Numbered from the stretch's first letter, positions 17,263-28,366 are shown. The stretch is 64,000 nt of DNA from Caulobacter ginsengisoli (GCF_030814835.1 NZ_JAUSVS010000004.1:62001-126000), one strand, 5' to 3'. Notes: generated from the letters alone by a model not told the origin. A program made the numbers and translations.

Positions 17263-20037
17263 ATGACCCGTTCCGCAGACAAGCCGACGACGGCCGCGAA
17301 GGGCCCGCGACCCGCTCGCCACGAACCGGGCCGCGCCGAGCGCCGCTATCGCCTGCTGGCCGACAGCATGGCCGACGTCATCACCTCCATCCGGCTGGAC
17401 GGCTCGAGCGACTACATCTCGCCCGGCATCGAGCGGCTGCTGGGCTACAAGCCCCGCGAAATGGCCCGCCGGCCCGCCCAGACCTTCGTGCATCCCGACG
17501 ACCGCGCCATGGTCCTGCAGGCCTTCACCGACCTGGCGGGCGGGGCCGATCGCCGGATCCTGCAGCATCGCTGTCTGCACAAGGCCGGCCATGCCGTCTG
17601 GGTCGAGACCAGTCTGCAGCTGGTCCGCGAAGCGGCGGGCCAGCCGGCGGAATTCGTCGCCGTCATCCGCGACAACACCCAGCAGAAGCGGCAGGAAGAC
17701 GAACTGGTGCGGGCCCGCGAGGCCGCCGAGGAGCTGACCCGCCGGGCCGACGCGGCCGAAGCCGTCGCCGGCCTGGGCCATTGGCGGCTGGACGCCCGCA
17801 CCTTCGAGGTCGACTGGTCGCCCCAGATGTACCGCATCTATGGCCTCGATCCGGCCCAGCCTCTGGATCTCGAGGCCCTGATGGCGATGACCCATCCGGA
17901 GGACGCCGCCCGCGCCAGGGAGAGCCTGGCCCGCCAACTCGCCGACGGCGAGGGGGAGGAGGCGACGGAGACCCGCATCATCAACGCCAAGGGTGAGCTG
18001 CGCTACATGGAAGGCCGCTCGCGGGTCGAGCGCGATGCGACCGGGGCCATCTCGGCCGTGGTCGGCGTGCTGACCGACGTTACCGAGCAGCGCCTGATCC
18101 AGATGGCCCTGGCCGAGAGTGAGCTGCGCTACCGGACCCTGGCCGAGCATTCCACCGACATCCTGGTCCGCTGCGGGCGCGACGGCCTGCTGCGCTATGT
18201 CTCGCCGGCCATCCGCGCCCTGGGCTACACCCCGGAAGAGCTGAGCGGCCAGCCGGTGCTGAGCATCGTCGCCCCCGAGCACCTGGCGCAGAGCGCCGCC
18301 GTGCTCGAGGAGCTGTTCGGGGCCGAAGCGCTCGATCCGTCGGTCCAGCACGAACACTGCGTACTGGACAAGGCCGGCGCCCCGGTCTGGCTCGAGGGCC
18401 GGCCCAGCCAGCTGCGCGACGCCGACGGCCAGGTGGTGGAGATCATCACCGTCCTGCGCGACGTCACCGCCCGGCGGGCCATCAAGGCGGCCCTGGCCGA
18501 GAGCGAGGCCCGCCACCGCCGCCTCGCCGACACCGCGCCGGACATCATCACCGAAAGCGCGCTGGACGCGACCCTGACCTATGTCTCGTCCGCCAGCCTG
18601 GCCATCACCGGCTTTGCGCCCGAGGAGCTGGTCGGCCGATCGTCCTTGTCGCTGATGAACGACGAGGACGCCGCGCGGATGCTGGCCATGTGCCGCGCCG
18701 TCCACGCCTCCGACGGCGCCCTGGCCCCCTGGCCGATCCAGTTCCGCACCACGCGCAAGGACGGACAGGAAATCTGGCTGGAATCCAAGCCGGTCTTCTA
18801 CCGCGACAGCGCCGGCAGGTTCGCCGGCCTGACCGACGTCGTCCGCGACGTCACCGCCCACAAGGCGCTCGAGGCCAGCCTGGAGCAGGCGCGCGCCGAG
18901 GCCGAGTCGGCGGCGGCGGTGAAGGCCGAGTTCCTGGCCAATATGAGCCACGAGCTGCGCACGCCGCTGACCGCGGTGCTGGGCTTTTCCCGGCTGGTCG
19001 CCGAGCAGCCCGAACTGACCCCGGCGACGCGCGGCTATGTCCAGCGCCTGACCACCGCCGGCAAGGCCCTGATGTCGACGGTCAACGACATCCTCGACTT
19101 CTCCAAGCTGGAGGCCGGCCAGGTCGAGATCCACAAGGTTCCGACCGAGCCCGCCGCGGTCATCGCCGAGGCCGTCGCCCTGCTCGAGACCACCGCCGAC
19201 GACAAGGAGATCGGCCTGGTCACCCTGGGCCTGGAGAACCTGCCGCCCACCCTGTCCCTCGATCCCGACCGCCTGCGCCAGATCCTGCTCAACCTGGTCG
19301 GCAATGCGGTGAAGTTCACCGCCACGGGCCAGGTCACGGTGGCGGCCGACTGGGACGCCGCCGGCCAGATCCTCTCCTGCCGGGTGATCGACACCGGCCC
19401 CGGGATTCCCCCGGACAAGCTGCTCCGCCTGTTTCAGCGCTTTTCCCAGGTCGACGCCTCCTCGACCCGCCAGCACGGCGGCACGGGCCTGGGACTGGCC
19501 ATCTGCAAGGGCCTGGTCGAGGCCATGGGCGGCGTCATCGGGGCGTCCAGCCGGCCCGGCGAGGGTTCGGTGTTCCAGTTCACCCTGCCGGCCGTCGCGG
19601 TCGAGGCCTCTGACGATGGCGGCGACCCGTCCGTGTCGGGAGGGCTGCCGATCGGCAGCCGCATCCTGGTGACCGACGACAGTCCGGTGAACCGCGAACT
19701 GGTCCGGGCCATCCTGTCGACCTGCGACGTGGAACTGACCGAGGCCGGCGACGGCGCCCAGGCCGTCGCCCTGGCCCGCGCCCAGCCCTTCGATCTGATC
19801 CTGATGGACCTGCGCATGCCGGTCATGGACGGCGAGACGGCCGCCCGGGCCATCCGCGCGGAACCGGGCCCCAACGCCGGCGTTCCCATCGTCGGCTTCA
19901 CCGCCGACGCTTCGCTGACCGCGGGCGGGCTGTTCGATGCGGTGGTGGGCAAGCCGATCGAGGCGGGCCGCCTGCTCGGCGTCCTGGCGGAACTGCTGTG
20001 CGACGACGACCCGGAGGCCGATTATGCGGCAGCTTGA
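17263..20037 (+). CDS. Hybrid sensor histidine kinase with four PAS domains
   Basis: A 924-residue cytoplasmic kinase with no transmembrane segment. PAS-like domains begin near residues 24, 160, 288 and 413, recognisable by repeated YRxLAxxxxDxI and [15 protein letters not shown] segments. The HisKA box SHELRTP has phospho-acceptor His563. The ATPase domain shows the N-box [19 protein letters not shown], and [17 protein letters not shown]-terminal receiver has Asp849 in [13 protein letters not shown]. It overlaps the downstream response regulator by 14 bp, so the two probably form one pathway. The input signal is unknown. Confidence 0.95.
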   Translation: MTRSADKPTTAAKGPRPARHEPGRAERRYRLLADSMADVITSIRLDGSSDYISPGIERLLGYKPREMARRPAQTFVHPDDRAMVLQAFTDLAGGADRRILQHRCLHKAGHAVWVETSLQLVREAAGQPAEFVAVIRDNTQQKRQEDELVRAREAAEELTRRADAAEAVAGLGHWRLDARTFEVDWSPQMYRIYGLDPAQPLDLEALMAMTHPEDAARARESLARQLADGEGEEATETRIINAKGELRYMEGRSRVERDATGAISAVVGVLTDVTEQRLIQMALAESELRYRTLAEHSTDILVRCGRDGLLRYVSPAIRALGYTPEELSGQPVLSIVAPEHLAQSAAVLEELFGAEALDPSVQHEHCVLDKAGAPVWLEGRPSQLRDADGQVVEIITVLRDVTARRAIKAALAESEARHRRLADTAPDIITESALDATLTYVSSASLAITGFAPEELVGRSSLSLMNDEDAARMLAMCRAVHASDGALAPWPIQFRTTRKDGQEIWLESKPVFYRDSAGRFAGLTDVVRDVTAHKALEASLEQARAEAESAAAVKAEFLANMSHELRTPLTAVLGFSRLVAEQPELTPATRGYVQRLTTAGKALMSTVNDILDFSKLEAGQVEIHKVPTEPAAVIAEAVALLETTADDKEIGLVTLGLENLPPTLSLDPDRLRQILLNLVGNAVKFTATGQVTVAADWDAAGQILSCRVIDTGPGIPPDKLLRLFQRFSQVDASSTRQHGGTGLGLAICKGLVEAMGGVIGASSRPGEGSVFQFTLPAVAVEASDDGGDPSVSGGLPIGSRILVTDDSPVNRELVRAILSTCDVELTEAGDGAQAVALARAQPFDLILMDLRMPVMDGETAARAIRAEPGPNAGVPIVGFTADASLTAGGLFDAVVGKPIEAGRLLGVLAELLCDDDPEADYAAA

Positions 20038-20479
20038 GGCGCGCAAACAACTGATCTTCGTCGCCGACGACGACCGGATGATCCTGGACCTGATCGTGAC
20101 CCGGCTGCAGCTGGCCGGCTACCTCACCGCGCACGCCCGGAGCGGCTACGAGGCGATCCACGGCATCGCCGAGATTCGACCGGCGGGGGTGATCCTGGAC
20201 GTCAACATGCCGGGCCTCGATGGCTTCAGCGTGCTGAAGCAGCTGAAACAGACGCCGCAGACCGCCAGCATCCCGGTGATGATGCTGACCGCCCGCAACG
20301 CGCCGGACGACGTGCAGAAGGCCATCGGCCTGGGCGCCCGCGACTTCCTGGCCAAGCCGTTCAGCGACACCCAGCTGCTCAGCCGCGTGGCGCGGCTGGT
20401 GCGGCCGGTTCGGCCAAGACCCGTGACGCCGCCGCCCGGGCCGACTCCCAAGCCTTCCGGGGGCGAGGTGCTGCTCTAG
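20024..20479 (+). CDS. Single-domain response regulator with proline-rich tail
   Basis: A 151-residue receiver-only protein. It begins with LIFVADDDRMILDLIVTRL (acidic pocket), carries phospho-acceptor Asp59 in VILDVNMPGLDG, the Thr in MMLTARN, and the Lys in DFLAKPFSD. The last 25 residues (RPVTPPPGPTPKPSGG) are a proline-rich tail with no output domain. It starts inside the 3' end of the kinase gene (14-bp overlap), so it is likely that kinase's partner. Its stop overlaps the convergent permease gene by four bases. Confidence 0.93.
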   Translation: MRQLEARKQLIFVADDDRMILDLIVTRLQLAGYLTAHARSGYEAIHGIAEIRPAGVILDVNMPGLDGFSVLKQLKQTPQTASIPVMMLTARNAPDDVQKAIGLGARDFLAKPFSDTQLLSRVARLVRPVRPRPVTPPPGPTPKPSGGEVLL

Positions 20480-21882
20480 GCAGCCTTGGCCAACCGGCTC
20501 TGATGCATGCCGTAGAGCAGGTAGGCGACCACGCCGACGCCGTTCCAGATGAAGAAGGCCTTGATGGCCGTGTCGGGCAGGGTGGTGAACAGATAGAGGC
20601 AGCCGGCGATCCCGGCCACGCCGACCACCGGCCACAGCGGCGTCCGGAAGGTGCGAGCCCGGCCCGGATCGCGCACCCGCAGGATCATCATGCAGATCAG
20701 GGCGGCGATGAAGGCGCACAGGGTGCCGGCGTTGGCCACCGCGGCGATGTCGGCCAGTGGCACGGCGCCGGCGATGACAGCGGCGACGACCCCGGTGAAC
20801 ACCGTCATGATGACCGGGGTCCCGGTCTTGGCGTTCACCTTGGCCATGCCCATCGGCAGCAGGCCGTCGCGGGCCATGACGAAGAAGATGCGGCTCTGGC
20901 CATACATGAAGGCCATGATCACCGTCGGCAGGGCCAGGACGGCGGCGCCGGCGATGATCTCGCCGGCCAGAGGGTGTTTCAGCACCTTCAGCACGTTGAC
21001 CAGAGGCGCGGCGGCGGCGGCGAATTCCGGAACCGCTAGGGCCCCGATCGCGGCGCCCGCCACCACCATGTAGATCAGGGTGCAGATCAGCATCGAGCCG
21101 ACGATGCCGATGGTCAGGTTGCGGCCGGGGTTCTTGGTCTCCTCCGCCGCCGTCGACACCGCGTCGAAGCCGTAGAAGGCGAAGAACATGATCGAGGCGG
21201 CGGCCATCACGCCGATCTTAGTGCCATCCGGCTCCACGCCGCTGAAGCCGCGGGTCATGAAGGGGTGGAAGTGGTCGGGATTGAAGGCCGGGGCGGCCAG
21301 GGCGACGAACAGGGCCAGCGCGCTGATCTTGATCATCACCAGCACGATGTTGACCGTGGCGCTTTCCCGCGTGCCGATGACCAGCAGGGCGGTGACCACC
21401 AGCGAGATGAACACCGCCGGCAGGTTGATCAGGCCCGGATTGGTCGGATCCCAGGGCCCGGCCAGCAGCGCCTTGGGCAACCAGGGCAGGAACTCGGCCG
21501 CATGGCCCGACCAGCCGACGGCGACGGCGGCGCAGACCACGGTGTATTCCAGGATCAGGCTCCAGCCGACGATCCAGGCCAGCCCCTCGCCCAGCACCGC
21601 GTAGCTGTAGGTGTAGGCGCTGCCGGCGGCGGGCATCATGGTCGACATCTCGGCATAGGCCAGGGCCGCGCAGGCGCAGACCGCGCCGGCGATGACGAAG
21701 GACAGGATGACGGCCGGCCCCGCCAGGCCCGCCCCGACCCCGATCAAGGTGTAGATGCCGGTGCCGACGATGGCCCCGACGCCCAGGGCGATCAGATGGG
21801 GCCAGGAGAGGGTCTTCTTCAGCTGATGGTGCTCGGCGTGGTCGAGCAGGGTGTCGATCGATTTGCGCCGCGTCAGGAACAT
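20476..21882 (-). CDS. APC family amino acid permease
   Basis: A 468-residue inner-membrane transporter with about twelve hydrophobic helices. The N-terminal region HLIALGVGAIVGTGIYTLIG is the unwound helix 1 signature of cationic amino acid/polyamine-type APC transporters. FFAFYGFDAVSTAAEETKNP is also diagnostic, and the last helices follow RTFRTPLWP. ATG 21882, preceded by GGAGGA, gives the expected start MFLTRRKSIDTLL. The substrate cannot be assigned beyond 'probable amino acid'. Confidence 0.92.
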   Translation of the reverse strand: MFLTRRKSIDTLLDHAEHHQLKKTLSWPHLIALGVGAIVGTGIYTLIGVGAGLAGPAVILSFVIAGAVCACAALAYAEMSTMMPAAGSAYTYSYAVLGEGLAWIVGWSLILEYTVVCAAVAVGWSGHAAEFLPWLPKALLAGPWDPTNPGLINLPAVFISLVVTALLVIGTRESATVNIVLVMIKISALALFVALAAPAFNPDHFHPFMTRGFSGVEPDGTKIGVMAAASIMFFAFYGFDAVSTAAEETKNPGRNLTIGIVGSMLICTLIYMVVAGAAIGALAVPEFAAAAAPLVNVLKVLKHPLAGEIIAGAAVLALPTVIMAFMYGQSRIFFVMARDGLLPMGMAKVNAKTGTPVIMTVFTGVVAAVIAGAVPLADIAAVANAGTLCAFIAALICMMILRVRDPGRARTFRTPLWPVVGVAGIAGCLYLFTTLPDTAIKAFFIWNGVGVVAYLLYGMHQSRLAKAA

Positions 21883-21974
21883 CAGCTGTCCTCCCCAGGA
21901 TAGGCGGCGACATTGGCGTGCGCCGCGCGGGTTGGCCAGACCCGGCGGTTTGTGTGGCTGAGGCGCAGTAAGAA

Positions 21975-22114
21975 TTGTCCACGAACCACACGAACAACAC
22001 GAACGGGTCACTCGCGTCTCGACCCGGAGGGTCCTTTCTCTATGGATGGCCTTCGGCCGGTAGAGGCGCCTTCGGCGCGGCTCCGTTCGTGTTTTTCGTG
22101 TGGTTCGTGGACAA
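21975..22114. repeat. Palindromic element with 32-bp near-perfect inverted arms
   Basis: The left arm (21975-22006) and right arm (22083-22114) are 32-base inverted repeats with a single mismatch. The left arm begins TTGTCCACGAACCACACGAA and the pair encloses 76 bases. Inside are TTCG-loop hairpins, GGCC-TTCG-GGCC and GGCGCC-TTCG-GCGC. It occupies the 338-bp divergent gap between the permease and the DUF885 gene, which otherwise holds no gene. The design matches 2948-3070. Confidence 0.85.
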
Positions 22115-22220
22115 AACCTACGGCCCGCGCCGCCCCACGGCCTTGCAAGGTTTCCGCGCTTTTCCGGTTGATCCTGCCGGTGAATGGCCCAGCCTGCGGC
22201 TCTCAAACTGGAGTCGCCCG

Positions 22221-23981
22221 ATGCTCAAGGCCCTCGCCGTTGCCCTGACCCTGCTGGCGGTTCCCGCCCTCGCCCACGCCACGCCCGCTGACGAGAAGGC
22301 CATGCAGGCCATCGTGCGCGACTATCAGGCCTGGTACGAAACCCAGGACCCGATCGGCGCCGGCATCAACGGCGACAAGGCCGCGCTGTCGAAGCTGCCG
22401 GACATCACCCCGACCTCGGACGCGGCCCGCAAGGTGGCCCTGCTGGCCTTCGACAAGCGCGTGCGGGCCGTGCCGACCGCCGGCCTGTCCGAGGATTCCA
22501 AGCTCAACCAGGGTTTCCTGGAGCGCATCCTGAACGACCAGCTGCAGGACATCCGCTTCGACACCGGCCGCATGCCCTTCAACAGCGATAGCGGCTTCCA
22601 CCAGACCATGGCCTATCTGGCCAGCTCGACGCCGATCGACAGCGAGGCCGACGCCCTGGCCTGGATCGCCCGGCTGGAGGCGATGCCGAAATACTATGCC
22701 GACAACCTCGCCAACATCCGCCGGGGCATCAGGGACGGCTTCACCCAGCCCAAACTGATCGCCGTCATCGTCGCCGGCCAGGCCCGTAGAGCCGCCGACG
22801 CCCCGCTGGAGACCGACCCGCTGCTGGCCCCCTTCGTCAAGCTGCCGGCCTCGATTTCCCCCGCCCGCCAGGCCGAGCTGCGGGCCCGGGCGCTGGCCGT
22901 GCTGAAGGACAAGGTCCGTCCCGCCCAGCGCGACTTCGCCGAGCTGATGGAGAAGGAATACCTGCCCGCCGCCCGCCCCGGCCTGGGCGCCTCCACCCTG
23001 CCGGACGGCAAGGCCTATTACCAATGGCGGGTCAGCTATTTCACCACCACGGCCATGACCCCCGACGAGATCCATGCCCTGGGCGTCAGCGAGGTCGCCC
23101 GCATCCGGGCCGAGATGCTGACCGTCATGGCCCAGACCGGCTTCAAGGGCTCCTTGCAGGAGTTCATCGCCTATCTGCGCACCGACCCGCGCTTCTACGC
23201 CAAGACCCCCGAAGAGCTGCTCAGCTACGCCAGCACCATCGCCAAGCGGATCGACGACCAGCTGCCGCGCTGGTTCGGAACCCTGCCGCGCCTGACCTAT
23301 GGCGTGCGGCCCGTGCCCGCCGAGATCGCCGAGGGCTACACCTCGGCCCGCTATTTCACCGGCAGCCCGCGCCAGGGGGTGGCCGGCGGCTTCATGGTCA
23401 ATACCAGCCACCTGGACCAGCGGCCGCTCTATGAGATGACCGCGCTCGCCCTGCACGAATCGGTGCCCGGCCACCATCTGCAGATCGCCCTGGGGCAGGA
23501 GCTGGACGACGTGCCGGCCTTCCGCCGCGACGCCGACATGACCGCCTTCACCGAGGGCTGGGGCCTGTATGCCGAACAGCTGGGCGACGAGATGGGCATC
23601 TATCTGACCCCCTATGACGAGTTCGGCCGCCTCTCCATGGAGATGTGGCGGGCCTGCCGCCTGGTGGCCGACACCGGCATCCACTGGCTGGGCTGGACCA
23701 AGGAAGAGGCGCGGACCTGCTTCACCGACAACACCGCCCTGGCGCCGCTCAACATCGAGAACGAGCTGAACCGCTACATCGCCTGGCCGGGCCAGGCGCT
23801 GGGCTACAAGATCGGCGAGCTGAAGATCATGAGCCTGCGCGCCAAGGCCAAGGCGGAGCTGGGCGGGAAGTTCGACATCCGGCGGTTCCATGACGCGGTG
23901 CTGCTGGCCGGTCCCCTGCCGATGGACCTGCTGGAAGGCCGCATCGACCGCTGGATCGCGGCGGAGAAGGCGCGGAAGTAA
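22221..23981 (+). CDS. Secreted DUF885 family protein, putative metallopeptidase
   Basis: A 586-residue DUF885 protein with a clear signal peptide (residues 1-20, cleavage after ALAHA). HESVPGHH (412-419), shortly followed by TEGWGLYAEQLGDEMG, is the conserved core. It resembles the HExxH plus downstream Glu layout of zinc peptidases, though family function is unproven. ATG 22221 follows GGAG and makes the signal peptide N-terminal. It is expected in the periplasm or outer membrane. The upstream leader carries the palindromic element. Confidence 0.9.
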   Translation: MLKALAVALTLLAVPALAHATPADEKAMQAIVRDYQAWYETQDPIGAGINGDKAALSKLPDITPTSDAARKVALLAFDKRVRAVPTAGLSEDSKLNQGFLERILNDQLQDIRFDTGRMPFNSDSGFHQTMAYLASSTPIDSEADALAWIARLEAMPKYYADNLANIRRGIRDGFTQPKLIAVIVAGQARRAADAPLETDPLLAPFVKLPASISPARQAELRARALAVLKDKVRPAQRDFAELMEKEYLPAARPGLGASTLPDGKAYYQWRVSYFTTTAMTPDEIHALGVSEVARIRAEMLTVMAQTGFKGSLQEFIAYLRTDPRFYAKTPEELLSYASTIAKRIDDQLPRWFGTLPRLTYGVRPVPAEIAEGYTSARYFTGSPRQGVAGGFMVNTSHLDQRPLYEMTALALHESVPGHHLQIALGQELDDVPAFRRDADMTAFTEGWGLYAEQLGDEMGIYLTPYDEFGRLSMEMWRACRLVADTGIHWLGWTKEEARTCFTDNTALAPLNIENELNRYIAWPGQALGYKIGELKIMSLRAKAKAELGGKFDIRRFHDAVLLAGPLPMDLLEGRIDRWIAAEKARK

Positions 23982-23994
23982 CTGCCCCTAAGAA

Positions 23995-24019
23995 CCCTTC
24001 CTCCTCGATGGAGGAAGGG
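23995..24019. repeat. Solo terminal hairpin of the CCCTTCCTCC element family
   Basis: CCCTTCCTCC-TCGAT-GGAGGAAGGG is a 10-bp perfect stem with a five-base loop, 14 bases after the DUF885 stop. The same 25 bases form both ends of the 154-bp elements at 32694 and 58465. Only one end is present here, so it is a solo copy or a deletion remnant. It may act as a terminator-like hairpin. Confidence 0.85.
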
Positions 24020-24081
24020 AGAAACAAGCGGGATCGGACTCCCCGCCAGAGTCGTTTCGCCCTCGATCCCGAGGAGCACCC

Positions 24082-26661
24082 ATGGCGACCGCGAAACTCT
24101 CACGCTACCAGTCGATGCGCGATTTCGGCGTCACCGCCGAGCCGTCGGGGCGAGACGCCAAGGTCAAGCCGTCCAACCGCCTGCGCTTCGTCATCCAGAA
24201 GCACGCCGCCACCCGCCTGCATTTCGACCTGCGGCTCGAGCACAAGGGCGTCTTCCTGTCCTGGGCGGTCACGCGTGGTCCGTCATTCGACCCGCACGAT
24301 AAGCGGCTGGCCGTCGAGGTCGAGCCGCATCCGCTCGACTATGGCGACTTCGAGGGGACCATCCCCAAGGGCCAGTATGGCGGCGGCACGGTGCAGCTGT
24401 GGGACCGCGGCTACTGGGCGCCCGAACCCGGAACCGACATCGACAAGGGGCTGAAGAAGGGCGACCTCAAGCTGGTCATCGAGGGCGAGCGCATGCACGG
24501 CTCCTGGGCCCTGGTGCGGATGCGCGACGACAAGCCCGGGGCCAAGCGGCACAATTGGCTGCTGATCAAGCATCGCGACGAGTTCGCGGTCGAGGGGCAT
24601 GGCGAGGCCAAGGCGCTGGAGGACCGCTCGGTCGCTTCGGGGCGGACGATGGCCGAGATCGCGGCGGGCAAGGGCAAGGGTCCAAAGCCCTTCATGACCG
24701 CCAGCCACGCCGCCGCCGACGCCGTCTGGCAGAGCCGCGAGAACGCCCACTCCACCGCCGCCGCCTCGCCCAAGGTCGCCGCCAGCAAGGCCGCCAAACC
24801 CAGGGCCGTTGATCGGATGCCCCGCTTCGTCGAGCCCCAGCTCTGCAAGCTGGTCGACCGGCCGGGCCAGGGCGGCGGCTGGGGACATGAGGTCAAGTTC
24901 GACGGCTACCGCATGCAGCTGCGCGTCGAGGCCGGCAAGGCGCAGCTGTTCACCCGCAAGGGCCTGGACTGGACAGAGAAGTTCCGGGAGATCGCCAAGG
25001 CGGGCGAGGGCCTGCCCGACAGCATGATCGACGGCGAGATCTGCGCCCTGGACCATACCGGCTCGCCCGATTTCGCGGCGCTGCAGGCGGCCATATCCGA
25101 CCAGAAGACAGCCGACCTGGTGTTCTTCGCCTTCGACCTGCTGTTCGCCGAGGGCGAGGACCTGCGGCCCCTGCCGCTCGAGGGCCGCAAGGCCCGGCTG
25201 CGCGGCCTGCTGGAAGGCGCCGACAAGCGTCTGCACTACGTCGAGCATTTCGAAACCGGCGGCGAGGCTGTGCTGCAATCGGCCTGCCGCATGGACCTGG
25301 AGGGCATCGTCTCCAAGCGGCTCGACGCCCCCTATCGCTCGGGCCGGGGCAACGACTGGACCAAGGCCAAGTGCCGGGCCGGCCATGAGGTGGTGATCGG
25401 CGGCTGGACGACCACGGGCGAGGCCTTCCGGTCGCTGATCGCCGGGGTCTATCGCGGCGAGCGTCTGATCCATGTCGGCCGCATCGGCTCGGGCTATGGC
25501 GCCGGCAAGGTCGCCCGGTTGCTGCCCCGGCTCAAGGCGCTGGAGACCGAGAAAAGCCCGTTCCACAACGGTCCCCGCAAGGGTCCGGGCGTCCACTGGG
25601 TCAGGCCGGATCTGGTGGCCGAGATCGAATACGCCGGTTTCACGGGCGACGGCTCACTGCGCCAGGCCAGCTTCAAGGGCCTGCGCGAGGACAAGCCCGC
25701 CGCCGAAGTCGAGGCCGAAAAACCCGCCGCCCCGACCACGCCCCTGGTCAAACCGACCGGGAAGGACAAGGCTATCGTCATGGGCGTCACCCTCTCCCAT
25801 CCCGACAAGGCCCTCTGGCCCAATGCGGCCGGCGACGAGACGCCGGTGACCAAGCTCGACCTGGCCCGCTATTTCGAGGCGGTCGGCGGCTGGATGCTGC
25901 CCCACATCCAGGGCCGGCCCTGCTCGCTGATCCGCATCCCCGACGGCATCGGCGGCGAGCAGTTCTTCCAGCGCCATGCGATGCGTGGTTCCTCGGCCCT
26001 GATCGATGAGGTCGAGGTCAGCGGCGACCACAAGCCCTACCTGGTCTTCAACCGCCTCGAGGCCCTGGCCGCCGCCGCCCAGATCGGTGGGGTCGAGCTG
26101 CATCCCTGGAACTGCCGGCCGGACCAGCCCGAGGTTCCCGGCCGGCTGGTCTTTGACCTGGACCCCGGCGAGGGCCTGGGCTTCGAGGCGGTGATCGAGG
26201 CCGCCCGCGAGGTCCGCGACCGGCTGGAGACCCTGGGCCTGGTCTCGTTCTGCAAGACCACCGGCGGCAAGGGCCTGCACGTGGTGACCCCGCTCAAGCC
26301 GACGAAGCTTTCCTGGGACGAGGCCAAGGCCTTCGCCCGCGAGGTCTGCGCCCGCATGGCGGCCGACAGCCCCGACCGCTATGTGATCAACATGGCCAAG
26401 AAGCTGCGGGGCGGGCGCATCTTCCTCGACTACCTGCGCAACGACCGCATGAGCACCGCCGTCGCCCCCCTCTCGCCCCGCGCCAGGGCCGGGGCGACGG
26501 TCTCGTTCCCGCTCAACTGGACCCAGGTCCGCAAGGGCCTGGATCCCAAGGCCTGGACCGTGCGGACGGTCCCTGACGCCCTGGCCAAGACCACGGCCTG
26601 GGAGGACTACGGCGAGGGCGAGCGGTCGCTGGAGGCGGCGGTGAAGCGGCTGAAGGCCTAA
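24082..26661 (+). CDS. ligD: Multifunctional ATP-dependent DNA ligase D
   Basis: An 859-residue non-homologous end-joining enzyme with the domain order phosphoesterase, ligase, polymerase. The 3'-phosphoesterase (about 1-170) has [18 protein letters not shown] and the PKGQYGGG region. The ligase (about 245-540) carries nucleotidyl Lys272 in EVKFDGYRM. The primase-like polymerase (about 580-859) has [11 protein letters not shown] and [17 protein letters not shown] precedes the ATG. No ku gene is adjacent or elsewhere in the window. It overlaps a convergent small gene by four bases. Confidence 0.96.
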   Translation: MATAKLSRYQSMRDFGVTAEPSGRDAKVKPSNRLRFVIQKHAATRLHFDLRLEHKGVFLSWAVTRGPSFDPHDKRLAVEVEPHPLDYGDFEGTIPKGQYGGGTVQLWDRGYWAPEPGTDIDKGLKKGDLKLVIEGERMHGSWALVRMRDDKPGAKRHNWLLIKHRDEFAVEGHGEAKALEDRSVASGRTMAEIAAGKGKGPKPFMTASHAAADAVWQSRENAHSTAAASPKVAASKAAKPRAVDRMPRFVEPQLCKLVDRPGQGGGWGHEVKFDGYRMQLRVEAGKAQLFTRKGLDWTEKFREIAKAGEGLPDSMIDGEICALDHTGSPDFAALQAAISDQKTADLVFFAFDLLFAEGEDLRPLPLEGRKARLRGLLEGADKRLHYVEHFETGGEAVLQSACRMDLEGIVSKRLDAPYRSGRGNDWTKAKCRAGHEVVIGGWTTTGEAFRSLIAGVYRGERLIHVGRIGSGYGAGKVARLLPRLKALETEKSPFHNGPRKGPGVHWVRPDLVAEIEYAGFTGDGSLRQASFKGLREDKPAAEVEAEKPAAPTTPLVKPTGKDKAIVMGVTLSHPDKALWPNAAGDETPVTKLDLARYFEAVGGWMLPHIQGRPCSLIRIPDGIGGEQFFQRHAMRGSSALIDEVEVSGDHKPYLVFNRLEALAAAAQIGGVELHPWNCRPDQPEVPGRLVFDLDPGEGLGFEAVIEAAREVRDRLETLGLVSFCKTTGGKGLHVVTPLKPTKLSWDEAKAFAREVCARMAADSPDRYVINMAKKLRGGRIFLDYLRNDRMSTAVAPLSPRARAGATVSFPLNWTQVRKGLDPKAWTVRTVPDALAKTTAWEDYGEGERSLEAAVKRLKA

Positions 26662-27179
26662 TCCGCCGGCTCCCGCGGGCGCAATTCATCCGGCGCCCGC
26701 CGACGGGCGTCGAGGTCGGTGCGGAATTGGGCGAGGCCGTGCAGGATCCGCTCGGGGGAGGCGACGCCGCGGTAGGCCATGACTTCGGCGTCGCCCCCGA
26801 TGGTGCCCGACTGGATGTCCTCCCAGGCCGGCTCGCGGAGCTGGCGTTCGATCAGCTTGCCCCGGCCGTCATAGGTCACGCTGCCGAAAGAGCGCATGCG
26901 GTGGGCCTGGCAGTCGATCTGGTGGTAGGAGGCGGTATAGTCGGCCTTTTCGGAGGAGGCCCAGCCGAGGATCAACCAGACGATGGGCTGGTCGGTCTGG
27001 CGTGCGCCGGGCTTGGGCAGGCTCATGAACAGGAACGTGCCGTCGCCGTCGGTCAGGAAGGTGGTGTCCAGGTCCTGGGGCATGGCGGGGGGCATGACCG
27101 GCAGGGTGTCGGCCAGGGCCGGAGCCGCCGAGATCAGGCCGGCGGCTGCCGCGGCGGCGGCGATGATCCATCTGCGCAT
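26658..27179 (-). CDS. Small secreted protein of unknown function
   Basis: A 173-residue protein with a signal peptide (about residues 1-23, AAPALA cleavage). The mature part contains [19 protein letters not shown], then [39 protein letters not shown], and a charged C-terminus. The YDxxG and [10 protein letters not shown] pattern recalls surface-adhesin E-like small exported proteins, a weak similarity. It probably sits in the periplasm. It is convergent with ligD, and no functional link to it is evident. Confidence 0.75.
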   Translation of the reverse strand: MRRWIIAAAAAAAGLISAAPALADTLPVMPPAMPQDLDTTFLTDGDGTFLFMSLPKPGARQTDQPIVWLILGWASSEKADYTASYHQIDCQAHRMRSFGSVTYDGRGKLIERQLREPAWEDIQSGTIGGDAEVMAYRGVASPERILHGLAQFRTDLDARRRAPDELRPREPAD

Positions 27180-27315
27180 GAAGCTGTCCTCCCGGGTCCG
27201 CCCCGCTGGCCCAACCTAACAGCCCGGCGGCCGACATCGCCACCTCGCCCGCCCCGATCAACTCTGCTAACCCTCAGCCTGCTTCAGGAACGTCGCGTGG
27301 GGGAAGCCGCCCGGT

Positions 27316-28356
27316 ATGTGGATCTATTGGCTCATGTTCATGACGCCGGCGCTGACCAGCATCTCGCCGTACCGCGTCGACCGTATCTCGCGCTACGTCA
27401 TTCTGGGCGTCTTCTCCCTGATCCTGATCCTGCTGATCGGCCTGCGTGACCACGTCGGCCACGACTGGAACAACTATCTGAAGATGTTCTACCGCGACCA
27501 AGCGCGGGACTTCGTGGGGGTCGCCACTTCGGTCGAGCCGGCCTACGCCATACTGAACTGGCTGAGTTCCCGGCTGGGCTGGGACGTCTATGGCGTCAAC
27601 GTCGCCTGCTCCATCGTCCTGGTCGGCGGCCTGTTCGCCTTCTGCCGCCGCCAGCCCAACTTCTGGCGCACCCTGGCCATGGCGATCCCGGTCATGGTCA
27701 TCGGCATCGGCATGGGGGCCACGCGTCAGGCCACCGCCATCGGCCTCTTGATGTTCGCCTTCAACGCCTTTTCCGACCGCAAGCTGATCCGTTACCTGAT
27801 TTTCGTCACCCTGGCGGTGCTGTTCCACCGCACGGCGGCGGTGTTCTTCCTGCCGGCCTGGTTCATCCACAACCGCTTCAGCATCCTGCCGCTGATCGTC
27901 GGCGGCCTGACCTTCTTCGTCGTCTCGAACTTCTTCCTGAAGGACGCGATGAGCTACTACAGCGACAGCTATGTCGGGGCCGACATCGTCGCCTCCGGCG
28001 CCCTGCCGCGGATCGCCATGAACGTCGCCGCCGCCGGGGTGTTCTTCTATTTCCGCAAGCGCTGGAACGAGCTCTATGACGACGCCCACCTCTATATGCT
28101 GATGTCGGGGGTGACGATCCTGATGTCCCTGGCGGTGTTCACCTCGCCCGCCGCCACCGACCGGATGAGCATGTATCTGCTGCCCATCCAGGTGGCGATC
28201 TTCTCGCGGCTGCCGGAGATGTTCGACAAGAGCCGCCGCACGCCCATCACCCTGGCGGTGTTCGGCCTCTATGCCGGCGTGCTGTTCGTCTGGCTGAACT
28301 TCTCCTATTTCGCCAAGACCTCCTGGCTGCCCTACAACAACCTGCTGTGGTCCTAG
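27316..28356 (+). CDS. EpsG-like polysaccharide polymerase (Wzy type)
   Basis: A 346-residue membrane protein with about ten hydrophobic segments. GLRDHVGHDWNNYLKMF near the N-terminus is the EpsG family signature (R.....DxxNY). The late segment containing ATDRMSMYLLPIQ also matches. EpsG proteins polymerise exopolysaccharide repeat units at the inner membrane. It is followed after 10 bp by pyruvyl transferase and glycosyltransferase-like genes, so it heads a small polysaccharide operon. Confidence 0.82.
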   Translation: MWIYWLMFMTPALTSISPYRVDRISRYVILGVFSLILILLIGLRDHVGHDWNNYLKMFYRDQARDFVGVATSVEPAYAILNWLSSRLGWDVYGVNVACSIVLVGGLFAFCRRQPNFWRTLAMAIPVMVIGIGMGATRQATAIGLLMFAFNAFSDRKLIRYLIFVTLAVLFHRTAAVFFLPAWFIHNRFSILPLIVGGLTFFVVSNFFLKDAMSYYSDSYVGADIVASGALPRIAMNVAAAGVFFYFRKRWNELYDDAHLYMLMSGVTILMSLAVFTSPAATDRMSMYLLPIQVAIFSRLPEMFDKSRRTPITLAVFGLYAGVLFVWLNFSYFAKTSWLPYNNLLWS

Positions 28357-28366
28357 GGCGCCGGCG

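Noticed and set aside
17218..20046. A 942-residue minus-strand open frame opposite the hybrid kinase
   Set aside because: It is the antisense shadow of a high-GC gene; it has no domain signatures, and its composition is rich in Gly, Asp and His typical of such frames.
22203..23891. Long minus-strand frame opposite the DUF885 gene
   Set aside because: The plus-strand protein has a signal peptide and the HESVPGHH motif; the antisense frame has no recognisable family features.
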